Assembly (NCBI RefSeq): GCF_000155635.1
Contig: NZ_DS990556.1
Coordinates: 1,346,503 to 1,410,502, forward strand
Direction: 5' to 3'
From: Cyanobium sp. PCC 7001
GTDB taxonomy: Bacteria; Cyanobacteriota; Cyanobacteriia; PCC-6307; Cyanobiaceae
DNA: 64,000 nt
Shown: one piece after another, positions 40,961 through 49,776 of the stretch
Layout: the number at the start of each line of letters is the position of its first letter
Numbering within the stretch: the stretch's first letter is position 1
Position numbers and translations under genes: made by a program
The notes under the pieces: generated by a model
What the model saw: the letters and a program-made list of their open reading frames with translations, nothing else
The model's database searches: none
What the model was told of the DNA's origin: nothing

Positions 40961-42486
40961 TCACGCAAGAGGGAAAGCAGGTAACCCACGGAGTTCTTGA
41001 GCAGTCAATGGTTCAGGAATTTTCTTGAAGAGTTCAACACTTTTAGCCGCTCGGATTCCCACATAAAAGCCGTAGTCAAGCATCAAGCCCTTGTAGCGCC
41101 TCCCGGCCTCGCGTGGTGTAATACCTTCGTGGAGAACATGAAGAAGGCGTAGGGCAACTAGCTTTTCAATCATCAAGTACTCAGCGTTATCATTTCTTAT
41201 TTCAACTAGGAACGCGTTAGTCTTATGTTCTCTGACACAAAAGTTGCGCACCTTGGCCAACACAGTCTTTATGCCACTGACGTCTATAGAGGCATCTGTC
41301 TCAAGGTGACGCAACTTATCCTCTGCCATTTCAGATGCCGCTGCATTGACGCTAGTGATTGACACCTTCTTTTGACCCTTGACAGTTGCACGTGTCATGG
41401 CTTGGGAGAAAAGATTTAGTGCATCTCTAGGTACTCCTGCAGCAACCCATACTAGACGACCAAGCACGCCAGGGCCGCAAAGAAAACTGATGTCGGGTAA
41501 TGCTGAGTACAACGCATAGGCATCCAAAATGCTTTGAATGTGCTCCAGTGACTTCTCAGGCATAGTTAGATTATAGTCAAGTCTGAGCACTTGAATGTCA
41601 TGCGGTGGCTCAAGTCCTTGCCGTGAATCAGGGTCCCATAAATGCGTAAACTGTTCAATTCCAGAAAGTTTAATGTAAATTCGATTTCCACGTGCTATGG
41701 AATAGATTTTTGACAGAAGCAACGGCTGGAGAGTCCTGTGGATGACATGAAGATCATCAAGGAAAACCGTAACGCTTCCATATTTATCACTAATCGGTTC
41801 AATAGCCCGCCGAATCTTAGGCAGAAGTACGTCGAGGGCGTGTTCTGATATCTTCTTTGAATTCCCTAAGTTATCAAGCCGTTCAAGAAGAATATCCAGT
41901 TCTACACCTGACGGTGAAAACCCTTGAGTTGACGTAGTATTTCGACGAACGTATCAATTATAACAGGTATGTCATTTCTGCCTGCGTAAGCTTGCATCGC
42001 AAGCCAAGCATAAGGTCGTTTTTCTAATGTCCGCTGATACATTGCATAGGCGAGCAAGCTGCTCTTGCCTGAACCCCTTCGGCCAAATAGTGCATGATTA
42101 CCATTCGCAGTGACTTGCTCTTCCAAGCCAAAGACCGAGCGTATGTATCTGTCGATGAAGTCTCCAGCCTCAAAGCTATATCTGTCAACAGTTAGACTTT
42201 CAGCCAGCTTAGACCGAAGAAGTCGTGACTCAGGGAGCACGAGGCGATCCCCAGGCGTGGGCTTCAATCGCTTAATCGTTGCTCTATTCTCAAATATCTC
42301 ACCTTGAGGCAATTTTTTGTAGGTTGCTTGTAGTGCACTAAATACTCGCTCTGTAGGATGCACAACATAGATTACCAGGTAAGGCCCGTCAGCTCGCTCT
42401 AGGATCTCATATGGAGCATTCGCTAGACCGGATTGTTTTTCAAACTCTTTTAGAAACTCATTGGTTGACTCAATAGGGTAATTCAT
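40961..42486 (-). pseudogene. P-loop ATPase partner of the HEPN protein, frameshifted
   Basis: ATG 42486 opens a frame reading to a TAG at 41902-41904. It contains the Walker A GRRGSGKSS (about 135-143) and ends DTFVEILRQLKGFHRQV. From about 41915 another frame continues without a break as GVELDILLERLDNLGNSKKI, then VTVFLDDLHVIH (Walker B), ICELS-like switch sequence and a helical C-terminus to 40961. A one-base change would rebuild an ATPase of about 508 residues. AT-rich sequence suggests transfer. The ATG is 3 bp after the HEPN stop, so the two are one operon. A sequencing error would make it intact. Confidence 0.75.
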
Positions 42487-42489
42487 GGC

Positions 42490-42990
42490 TTAGGCAAGAC
42501 CTCTGGCGGACAAGTAGTGCTTGGCTTCGTCCAAAAGCTGATGCACGAGACGCACCGCATCTACAACAGGTATCAAGAGATCTAGCTCTGTCGCTTCATG
42601 GTCATAGTCCGCAAGATTGCGATCTGATCGAAGATCGACAAGCCGAGTTTTGTAAGTATCTCGATTTGGAAAATCATCAGGAAAGCTTCCGACATTCTTA
42701 TGATCACTTACATCTGTGGAGTATGAGCCTTCAACGAACAAGTGGATTGCTCGTCGAGCGTGAAAAGCAGCATAATATAGACTTGACATTTTCTGCCTCC
42801 AGTGGCTACGACTTAAGTCATTAGCGAAGGCATAGTGTTCATTCGATAGCCGGAGCAGGCCAAGTGCATTTCTACCAACCTCTTGGGCAATAGCAGAGCG
42901 CCCGTTATCGTCAAGGATTCCCGCAAGATTTTGCTCCATGCGTCGTACATTTGACGCAGCCTTCAGAAGGTGAGGAGTCTGAACTGCCAT
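42490..42990 (-). CDS. HEPN-domain protein (putative RNase)
   Basis: 166 residues, four-helix pattern. MSSLYYAAFHARRAIHLFVE is a HEPN second helix, and LRSDRNLADYDHEA carries the R-x6-H catalytic motif (R124, H131) of HEPN RNases. HEPN toxins cleave tRNA or other RNA and are often held in check by a partner protein. Here the next gene, 3 bp downstream, encodes a P-loop ATPase rather than a nucleotidyltransferase. GC is far below the chromosomal average. Confidence 0.75.
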   Translation of the reverse strand: MAVQTPHLLKAASNVRRMEQNLAGILDDNGRSAIAQEVGRNALGLLRLSNEHYAFANDLSRSHWRQKMSSLYYAAFHARRAIHLFVEGSYSTDVSDHKNVGSFPDDFPNRDTYKTRLVDLRSDRNLADYDHEATELDLLIPVVDAVRLVHQLLDEAKHYLSARGLA

Positions 42991-43043
42991 TTGAATTGGT
43001 CACAGGTGCAGCTTAGCGCTGCATTGTGTGGATAATTGTCGCA

Positions 43044-43072
43044 CGCCCAAATTGTTATTGGGCGGATCCGCC
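43044..43072. promoter_or_regulatory. Overlapping hairpin and palindrome in the HEPN-helicase gap
   Basis: CGCCCAA (43044-43050) and TTGGGCG (43058-43064) form a 7-bp stem with a 7-nt loop, immediately followed by the perfect palindrome GGCGGATCCGCC (43061-43072). They lie 55-80 bp from the HEPN gene start on the minus strand. Operator or terminator are both possible. Confidence 0.4.
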
Positions 43073-43188
43073 TAAATCTCTAAACGCCCTCGACCCGTCC
43101 GCGCAAGCGGCGAATCTCATCAGCCTGGCAACAGCAGACCCCCTTTCCAGCTACCCCATCTGGCCCTGTCCTTTCAGGCTTGGGTCAG

Positions 43189-43208
43189 TTTATGCGGACC
43201 CGCATAAA
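43189..43208. promoter_or_regulatory. 20-bp palindrome before the DUF3427 helicase
   Basis: TTTATGCGGACCCGCATAAA: 9-bp arms around AC. It is 65 bp before the ATG of the helicase and in the only AT-containing stretch of its leader, so it is a good candidate for a dimeric repressor site. No matching copy was found elsewhere in the window. Confidence 0.45.
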
Positions 43209-43273
43209 ATTCCCAGTTCTGGCTTTTGCCCGCCACTGGGCTGCAGGGCCTTCGGTAACAGGCCTACCCACTC

Positions 43274-46200
43274 ATGTCCGACCAGGCGCTACCTGCAGGC
43301 CTCTTCGACCACCCCTTCAGCGAAGCCATCCACCAGGCCCTCGCTTGCGGACCGGCGGGCCTGCACCACCTTGATCCACTCGACCCCGCCGAAGCCCCCC
43401 AACGCCTGGCCCGCTACCTGCGCGAGCTGAGCGAAGCAGCCCTGGCCTCGTTACCAGAAGCCCAGCGGCAGCAACAGCAGCTGGCGCTGGTGAACCAGAT
43501 CGTGGCCCTGCTGCACCAGAAGGTACCCGCCGCCGTCCACCCCGGCGACCAGCTGCACCCCAGCGCTCGGCTGCTGCGAGAGCTGCGCGATGCTCCCTTG
43601 CTCCCAGGCCAGGCCCCCATCACCCGGCCCCTGATCCCCCTGGCCGATGGCACCCTGCTGATTAACGCTCCCAGCGAGCCCAGCGTGGGCCTGGCTTTGC
43701 AAGCGGAGTGTCCTTCAGCTGATCGGATCGACCTGCTCTGCGCCTTCATCAAGTGGAGCGGCCTGCGGCTGCTGCAGGAGCAGCTGAGCGCCCACCTCAA
43801 CGCCGGCCGCCCCCTGCGCGTACTCACCACCGTGTACATGGGCGCCACCGATCGCAAGGCGCTCGACTGGCTGGTGGCCCGCGGGGCCCAGGTGCGCGTC
43901 AGCACCGACACGCGCCGCACCCGTCTGCACGCAAAGGCCTGGCTGTTTCACCGCGCCAGCGGCACCAGCACCGCCTACATCGGCTCCTCCAATCTCTCCC
44001 ATGCCGCCCTGGTGGATGGCGTGGAATGGAACGTGCGCCTGGCAGCCCTGGAAACGCCGGCGATGCTGCGCAAGTTTCAAGACACGTTCGAGGCCTACTG
44101 GGAGGAGGGTGAGTTCGAGCCCTACGGCGCCACTGCCGAGCAGCAGGCCCGCATCGACCATCAGCTGGCCCTGGCCCGTGGCGACGACTCCGCTATTGGA
44201 TCCGCCGCACCGGTGTGGTTCGACCTGCGGCCCTACGCCTACCAGCGCGAGATGCTCGATCAGCTGGCGGCAGAACGCTCGCTTCACCACCGCTGGCACA
44301 ACCTCGTGGTGGCGGCCACCGGCACCGGCAAAACCGTCCTCGCCGCCTTCGATGTGGCCCGGCTCCATGCCGACTTTCCCGAGCGGTTCCCCTCGCCCGA
44401 TCCGCCGCCATTGCTGCTGATCGCCCACCGCAAGGAAATCCTGCAGCAGGCCCTGGCCACCTTTCGCCAGGTGCTGCGCGATCCCTCTTTCGGCGAACTC
44501 TGGGTGGATGGCGAGCGGCCCAGCCAGTGGCGCCATGTGTTCGCCTCCGTGCAGTCGCTCAGCCAGCAGGACACGGCTGAGATTCCCGCCGATCGCTTCG
44601 ACGTGGTGATCGTGGATGAGTTCCACCACGCCGCTGCAGCCAGCTACCTGCGCTGGCTCGACCACATCACCCCCAAACTCCTGCTCGGCCTCACCGCCAC
44701 CCCCGAGCGCGCCGACGGGCTCGACATCCTCCACTGGTTTGGCGGCCGCATCGCCGCCGAGCTGCGCCTCTGGAGTGCCCTCGATCAGGGCCTGCTCAGC
44801 CCCTTCCACTACTTCGCCGTAGCCGACGCCACCGACCTCTCCGCCCTGGAATGGCGCCGCGGCGGCTACGTACCGGCCGAGCTCAGCACCCTCTACACCG
44901 GCGACCACCGCCGCGTGGATCTGATCCTCAGCGAGCTCGACAAGAAGCTTGCCGATCCATCCCGCATGCGGGCCCTGGGCTTCTGCGTGAGCGTGGAGCA
45001 CGCCCACTTCATGGCCGAGCGCTTCCGCGCCCGCGGCCTCAATGCCGAAGCCCTCGATGCCAGCAGCCCCGCCGATGTGCGTCGTGATGCCCTGCGCCGC
45101 CTCCAGAACGGAGAGCTGCAGATCCTCTTCGCCGTCGACCTCTTCAACGAGGGGCTCGACATTCCCGCGATCGACACCGTGCTGCTGCTGCGACCCACCG
45201 AGAGCGCCGTGGTGTTTCTGCAGCAGCTGGGCCGGGGCCTGCGCCTCTCCCCCGAAACCGGCAAGAGCTGCCTCACCGTGCTCGATTTCATTGGCCAGCA
45301 GCACCGCCGTTTCCGCTTCGATCTGCGCTACCGCGCCCTGCTGGGAGGCAGCCGCCGTCAGCTGGAAACCCAGCTGGAACAGGGCTTTCCCTTCCTGCCG
45401 CCCGGCTGCCGGCTGGTGCTCGACCGGGTGGCGTCTCAGCGGGTGCTCGACAACCTGCGCCAGAGCCTGCCCAGCCGCCGACCACAACTGATCGAGGAGC
45501 TGCGCGCCCTGGCGGCCGAGGGAGTGATCGGCCCCGCCTCCGGCCTGGCCGACTGGCTCGACGCGCTGGGCATGGAGCCGGCGGAGTTTTACGGGATATC
45601 CACCGCCCGGTTTCCTGTGAGCTTCACCGCGCTGCGGCGCGAGCTGGGATGGCTCAGCGTCGGGCCTCACGCGGAGGAGGAGCGGCTCACGCGTGCCATC
45701 GGCGCCGGCCTGCTCCATCTGGACGACCCCGATCGCCTGCATTGGCTGGCTGCCCAGCTGCAGGCCGACGCACCTCCTGATGTCACCGGTCTGGGCGATC
45801 GCGAGCAGCGCCAGTGGCTGATGCTCACCGCCCAACTGTTCGGCACCGGCAAGCGCTGGACGCCCCTGGCCGAAGCCCTGGCGGTGCTCTGGCAGATGGG
45901 TGCCTGGCGAGTGGAGCTGGTCCAGCTGCTGGAGCTGCTGGCCGAGCAGGCGGATCACCGGCTCTACCCGTTGCCCTGGGCGTTGCCGGCGCCGTTGCGC
46001 GTGCATGGCCGCTATACCCGCGCCGAAATCGAAGCGGCGTTCGGCATCCTCCACGACGACGCCCCCTGGATCCACCGCGAAGGCGTGCTCTGGCACGAAC
46101 CCAGCCAGACCGACCTGCTGTTCGTGACCCTCAACAAGAGCGAAGCCCTCTTCTCCCCCTCGACCCGCTACCGCGACCTGGCCCTGGGCCCGTCCCTGTT

Positions 46201-46456
46201 CCACTGGGAGAGCCAGAGCACCACCACCGCCGCCTCCCCCACCGGTCAGCGCTATGTCCACCACGAGGAGCGGGGCTCGAGGGTGCTGCTGTTTGTGCGC
46301 GAACACCGCAGGCAGGGCGGTGTCACCGAGCCGTTTCGGTGTCTGGGGTTTGCCCGGTATGAGAGCCACGAAGGGGAGAGGCCGATGGCGATTCGGTGGC
46401 GGTTGGAGCGGGCGATACCGGCGGCGTGGATGCCGGCCATGGCGTTGGCGGTTTGA
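43274..46456 (+). CDS. PLD-domain SF2 helicase with DUF3427
   Basis: 1060 residues. The N-terminus is helical; a phospholipase-D-like domain follows with TRRTRLHAKAWLF (HxK near 218-220) and YIGSSNLSHAAL. The SF2 helicase core has AATGTGKTVLAA (about 347-358), VIVDEFHHA (DEFH near 446), GLTATPERADG and QQLGRGLRLSPETGKSCL (motif VI). After that comes the DUF3427-type C-terminus with VHGRYTRAEIEAAFGIL. Such PLD-helicase-DUF3427 proteins are proposed as restriction or defence enzymes that act on foreign DNA. High GC makes it unlike the AT-rich neighbours. Confidence 0.9.
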   Translation: MSDQALPAGLFDHPFSEAIHQALACGPAGLHHLDPLDPAEAPQRLARYLRELSEAALASLPEAQRQQQQLALVNQIVALLHQKVPAAVHPGDQLHPSARLLRELRDAPLLPGQAPITRPLIPLADGTLLINAPSEPSVGLALQAECPSADRIDLLCAFIKWSGLRLLQEQLSAHLNAGRPLRVLTTVYMGATDRKALDWLVARGAQVRVSTDTRRTRLHAKAWLFHRASGTSTAYIGSSNLSHAALVDGVEWNVRLAALETPAMLRKFQDTFEAYWEEGEFEPYGATAEQQARIDHQLALARGDDSAIGSAAPVWFDLRPYAYQREMLDQLAAERSLHHRWHNLVVAATGTGKTVLAAFDVARLHADFPERFPSPDPPPLLLIAHRKEILQQALATFRQVLRDPSFGELWVDGERPSQWRHVFASVQSLSQQDTAEIPADRFDVVIVDEFHHAAAASYLRWLDHITPKLLLGLTATPERADGLDILHWFGGRIAAELRLWSALDQGLLSPFHYFAVADATDLSALEWRRGGYVPAELSTLYTGDHRRVDLILSELDKKLADPSRMRALGFCVSVEHAHFMAERFRARGLNAEALDASSPADVRRDALRRLQNGELQILFAVDLFNEGLDIPAIDTVLLLRPTESAVVFLQQLGRGLRLSPETGKSCLTVLDFIGQQHRRFRFDLRYRALLGGSRRQLETQLEQGFPFLPPGCRLVLDRVASQRVLDNLRQSLPSRRPQLIEELRALAAEGVIGPASGLADWLDALGMEPAEFYGISTARFPVSFTALRRELGWLSVGPHAEEERLTRAIGAGLLHLDDPDRLHWLAAQLQADAPPDVTGLGDREQRQWLMLTAQLFGTGKRWTPLAEALAVLWQMGAWRVELVQLLELLAEQADHRLYPLPWALPAPLRVHGRYTRAEIEAAFGILHDDAPWIHREGVLWHEPSQTDLLFVTLNKSEALFSPSTRYRDLALGPSLFHWESQSTTTAASPTGQRYVHHEERGSRVLLFVREHRRQGGVTEPFRCLGFARYESHEGERPMAIRWRLERAIPAAWMPAMALAV
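46063..46112 (+). repeat. 50-bp direct repeat, copy 1 (inside the helicase gene)
   Basis: Identical to 48386-48435. It encodes PWIHREGVLWHEPSQT of the DUF3427 region. The identity over 50 bp, 2.3 kb apart, shows recent duplication or gene conversion. Confidence 0.8.
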
Positions 46457-46507
46457 GGGGGCAACCCCCATCAACCCCTCCTAAAGTGAGAGTCTTGGAG
46501 GAGTGAC

Positions 46508-46702
46508 ATGGCCCTCGCCATCAATCTCAATGAAGAGCAATCCCGTGCCCTCGCCGAGGTGGCTGTACGGCTCAATGTGGCCCAGCAGGACCTGGCGGCA
46601 GCCGCCGTTCGCGATCTGTTGAGCAGGCCCTCCGCCGACTTTGAAGTCGCCGCCTCCCAAGTGCTGGCAAAGAATGAGGAGCTCTACCGGCGCCTGGCTT
46701 GA
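46508..46702 (+). CDS. Antitoxin of the Doc toxin
   Basis: 64 residues, ATG 46508 with GGAGGAG about 6 bp upstream. It is helical, with MALAINLNEEQSRALAEVAV and LNVAQQDLAAAAVRDLLSR, then a C-terminal tail that would thread into the toxin. It fits ribbon-helix-helix or Phd-like antitoxins by size and position; the fold is not certain. Its stop overlaps the doc start by 4 bp. Confidence 0.7.
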   Translation: MALAINLNEEQSRALAEVAVRLNVAQQDLAAAAVRDLLSRPSADFEVAASQVLAKNEELYRRLA

Positions 46703-47088
46703 TCCGCTTTCTCAGCCTCAGCGAGGTTCTGGAGCTGCATCGCCGTCTGATCGCCACCTCTGGTGGATTGCCCGGATTGCGGGACCTTGGCCTATTGGAG
46801 GCGTCACTCTCGCAGCCCCGCCAGACATTCTCGGGTACTGATCTCTATCCCACTCTCGTCGATAAGGCAGCAGCCCTTGGGTTTTCTCTGATCAGGAACC
46901 ATCCCTTTTTGGATGGCAACAAACGCATCGGTCATGCCGCCATGGAAGTCATGCTGATGCTGAACGGGTATGAACTGACCGCTTCGACGGAAGCAGCGGA
47001 AGCCACCATTCTGGCTGTGGCCTCCGGAGCGCTTGGGCGCCAGGCCTTCAGCAACTGGGTTCGGCAAATGATCAAGAGCTTGGAATGA
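46699..47088 (+). CDS. doc: Doc-type toxin (Fic fold)
   Basis: 129 residues, starting at TTG 46699 within the antitoxin stop. The active-site motif is HPFLDGNKRIGHAA (H68, D72, N74, K75), which makes Doc a kinase that phosphorylates elongation factor Tu rather than an AMP transferase. RFLSLSEVLELHRRLIAT and GLRDLGLLEASLSQP are also typical of Doc. The gene looks intact, unlike most of its neighbours. Confidence 0.88.
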   Translation: MIRFLSLSEVLELHRRLIATSGGLPGLRDLGLLEASLSQPRQTFSGTDLYPTLVDKAAALGFSLIRNHPFLDGNKRIGHAAMEVMLMLNGYELTASTEAAEATILAVASGALGRQAFSNWVRQMIKSLE

Positions 47089-47150
47089 GGTGATTCTGCA
47101 AAAAGATCACCTTCCGCCTAGGCACTCACTCCGGAACGGCCGACCAGGGT

Positions 47151-47375
47151 TCATCCATGGAGCACCTCACCATGGTCACTCGCCTCGCGCACGCTCGGAT
47201 CGCCACCCCGATAGCGGACTTCTATCTCCTCTGGCCGCCGGACCAGGAGATCCAGGGGGAATCGCACCTGGCAGAGTCAGCAGATCTCACGGATCGTGGC
47301 CAGGTGGCGACCCTGGAAGGGCATCACCACCAGGACGTCGGCATCGGAATCCCAGCGCGTCGCCACGAGCCAGAG
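47151..47375 (-). pseudogene. Nucleotidyltransferase (MNT-type) remnant with in-frame stop
   Basis: Read on the minus strand, WDSDADVLVVMPFQGRHLAT then IREIC, a TGA at 47277-47279, and QVRFPLDLLVRRPEEIEVRY to a TGA at 47151. The D-x-D and LLVVMPF/LLVRRPEEI segments match minimal nucleotidyltransferases. The N-terminal GS motif is missing and a stop interrupts the frame, so it is dead. It belongs to the decaying toxin-antitoxin cluster. Confidence 0.55.
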
Positions 47376-47433
47376 GTGTCGGCGTGGTGGTCATGGGCCT
47401 CATCATCGCGAGGCTTCCAAGAACAGGCCACGG

Positions 47434-47691
47434 TGCCCTGGGCCCTGCCGGTGCCCCTGAGCGTCCAGGGCCGCTACAGCCGCGCCGAGATCGAAGCGGC
47501 CTACTGCTGCGCAGAAACCTTGCGGCTACGTGCGGGAACACCGTAAGCAGGGCGGTGTCACCGAGCTGTTTCGGTGCCTGGGCTTTGCCACCGACGAAAG
47601 CCACGAGGGGGAGAGGCCGATGGCGATCCGTTGGCGGCTGGAATGGCCAATCCCAGCGGCGCGGATGCCCCCCATGGCCATGGCGGTTTGA
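47434..47691 (+). pseudogene. Decayed fragments of a DUF3427 C-terminus
   Basis: 47434-47508 resembles 45970-46045 of the helicase gene (VQGRYSRAEIEAA), and 47528-47691 resembles 46290-46456 (EHRKQGGVTELFRCLGFA, ending in MAMAV). The sequence between them is lost and the second part is in another frame. These are remains of a second helicase copy. A third piece, the 50-bp repeat, lies at 48386. Confidence 0.6.
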
Positions 47692-47701
47692 AGGAGGGGC
47701 G

Positions 47702-47979
47702 TCAGCAAGGGTTCAGGTCCTGCAGCAGCACACGGCAATGGGCCTTGAGAGTAGGCAGATCAACCTGAATCGAACCCCACACAAGGCGATCACTCACGTT
47801 CAGATATTCATGGGTCAACAGATTGCGAAAGTCGATGATCTGTCTCCCTTCCGGTATGGAGGCGAACAGATCTGGCAACCTGCGGGAGATCACCTTAAGC
47901 GCCTTTCCAATGATGATGAATTCCCGCTCCACTGCCGAGCGGATCAGGCGGCTTTGACCATAGTTGGATCACGCTGCAT
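47702..47979 (-). pseudogene. hepT: HepT-type toxin with internal deletion
   Basis: ATG 47979, 7 bp after mntA, begins MQRDPTMVKAA and hits a stop; the frame from GTG 47932 then reads EREFIIIGKALKVISRRLPD, IPEGRQIIDFRNLLTHEYLN (HEPN R-N-x-L-x-H motif) and on to 47702. A HepT of normal length has about 115 residues; about 30 codons are missing and the frame changes at the junction. It is therefore probably inactive, though the HEPN motif itself remains. Confidence 0.65.
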
Positions 47980-47986
47980 AGAGCCT

Positions 47987-48280
47987 CTACTTGCCAGCTT
48001 CGATCGAAGCCTTGATGTAGGGATTGCGAACCGCGTCTTCCATCACAAGGTCAACCGGGGCTGGGAGTTGCTGGCGAAGCTCATTCAGCAAACTGAAGTA
48101 GGCTTTGTAGAGAGCTCCCGCATCACAGGGCGGGAATTCCACCAGCAGGTCGATATCACTCACGCCTGGTTGGTACTGGGAGCCCACAACAGAACCGAAG
48201 GCATGCAGCCGCGCCACATGATGGCGACGGCATGCCTCTGTGATGGCCTCACGTTGCTGTGGAGTCAGTGCGATGGTCAT
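47987..48280 (-). CDS. mntA: MntA-type nucleotidyltransferase antitoxin
   Basis: 97 residues from ATG 48280 (48304 also possible). HAFGSVVGSQYQPGVSDIDL followed by LVEF gives the GS-x10-D-x-D nucleotidyltransferase site. MntA adds AMP to HepT and blocks its RNase activity. It is upstream of the damaged hepT, so the antitoxin persists without a full toxin. The ORF continues further upstream with unrelated sequence. Confidence 0.75.
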   Translation of the reverse strand: MTIALTPQQREAITEACRRHHVARLHAFGSVVGSQYQPGVSDIDLLVEFPPCDAGALYKAYFSLLNELRQQLPAPVDLVMEDAVRNPYIKASIEAGK

Positions 48281-48385
48281 GGCCCCATTGTGACCTGCCT
48301 TCATCGAGGTGATCGGATTCGCTGTCATCTCCGGAACACCGACAGGCTTCTGCGCCGCGGCCCCCTGACCCGTGCCCTGCCAGTG

Positions 48386-48435
48386 CCCCTGGATCCACCG
48401 CGAAGGCGTGCTCTGGCACGAACCCAGCCAGACCG
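48386..48435 (+). repeat. 50-bp direct repeat, copy 2
   Basis: Exact copy of 46063-46112, isolated from other helicase sequence. It marks one edge of a rearranged duplicate of the helicase 3' part. Confidence 0.8.
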
Positions 48436-48552
48436 CCGCGGCCAGACCGATCTCATGACAGCCAGCAGCTCCCTTCCGTGCAGGCTGGTGGGTTGATGGC
48501 TCACAATGCCGCCCACGTTCCGCTCCGGCGCCCTCTGCCTGAAGAGCCGCTG

Positions 48553-48753
48553 ATGACCAGGCCCCCCACATCCCGGCTGGAGACGTTCGGCCGCTTTCTG
48601 CTGCGCGGCCTGCGCATTGGCGCCAGCACGGTGTCGGTCGTGGAGCTGCTGCGCAACCACTGGACCGGCGGCATCAGTGCCGGGCTGGCCTGGTTGGTGT
48701 TTCTGCTGGTGGAGCGGCGGCTGCCGCCCGTTCCTGCGGATGCTGAGGACTGA
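48553..48753 (+). CDS. Small membrane protein
   Basis: 66 residues from ATG 48553 (in-frame starts at 48478 and 48496 also exist). ETFGRFLLRGLRIGASTVSV and then one hydrophobic helix (GGISAGLAWLVFLLVERRL). No family is recognised. It sits among pseudogenes, but its frame is intact. Confidence 0.45.
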   Translation: MTRPPTSRLETFGRFLLRGLRIGASTVSVVELLRNHWTGGISAGLAWLVFLLVERRLPPVPADAED

Positions 48754-48959
48754 TCTTGAGTTCGCGGTGGCCGGTGGAAGGATCGAGCTCCCGACTGAAC
48801 CGCCACTCCGGCAGCAGCCCCACCACCAGTTCGGCAGTGGTGCGCACCAACGAGCCGGCGCCGAGGTGGCCACGCCGGCCTGAGATCCGGAGGCCCCGAT
48901 CGTTTCCCCGGTGGTACGCATTTGTGAGGGCAGGAAGACCACCAACAGAACGGCGGCCG

Positions 48960-49365
48960 GCAGGCCCGCAACGCCATGGCCGCCGGCTTCGACGGTGTGG
49001 AGGTGCACGGCGCCAACGGCTACCAGGTGGATCAGGTCCTGCGCGACAGCACGAACCACCGCAGCGACCCCTACGGCGGGCCGCTCCACCACCGCGCACG
49101 GCTGCTGCTCGTGGGGCTGCGCCTCTCCCCCCTCAACAGCTTCAACGACAGCGCCGACAGCGATCCGATCGGTGTGATCACCTGGCTGGTTCAGCAGCTC
49201 AATGACCTGCCGCTGGCCTACCTGCACCTGATGCACGGCGATGTGCTCACGACGGCCCGGGAGCGCATCCGCCGCGGCGCCGTGCTGAATGCCGCCGATC
49301 CGGCCACGTTCTACAGCCCGGGCCCTGTGGGGTACACCGATTACCCCACCCTCGCGGCGGCCTGA
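48960..49365 (+). pseudogene. Old Yellow Enzyme fragment, middle and C-terminus
   Basis: Reading NAMAAGFDGVEVHGANGYQV, DQVLRDSTNHRSDPYGG, RLSPLNSFNDSADSDP, AYLHLMHGDV, RRGAVLNAADPATFY and GYTDYPTL, in the order of an alkene-reductase-type NADH:flavin oxidoreductase but with several internal pieces missing and no N-terminal half. It is too short (about 130 residues instead of 360) to bind flavin. The N-terminal fragment of the same family is at 32356. Confidence 0.75.
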
Positions 49366-49776
49366 CTCTCTGTCAGGCGACCACTGAGCGGCAGGGGGAT
49401 GGTGGTGTCGGCCAGTTGGGGCAGGTCACGGTCCCATCCCCCACGGTCAACGAGCCATCCCCAAACGGCGCGGGGTTCGGGGTTGCCGCTGCCTGAGCGG
49501 GAGCACCGTTGGCCCACTGGCTGGCCAGTGATCGAGTCGCCTGGTGACTCCGACATTCATCACGACAGGAAGCTGATCGCCGCAACTGCCGGAGATCTGG
49601 GCAGAGGAGAGCCGTGTAGAGCAGCCGGTGGGCTGGTGGTGAGGCCTGAGTTCGTGTTCTACCTGCGTTCTCCGGGATGAAACGGTCCGCCGAGGGGCAA
49701 GAGTGCCATCGCTGAATCCTGCTAGCGTTGCGGAGACAAACTTCAAAGTCCTGGTTGTCAACGAGGCACAGACAGC
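49366..49776. other. 411-bp region without a recognised gene
   Basis: Only poor open frames. The right end is AT-richer and would carry the promoter of the gene at 49777. No hairpin or repeat of note. Confidence 0.35.

Noticed and set aside
43715-46474. A 919-residue open frame on the minus strand opposite the helicase
   Set aside because: It has no domain, is rich in Gly/Gln/His/Leu as expected from reverse reading of GC-rich coding DNA, and the plus strand has clear helicase motifs.
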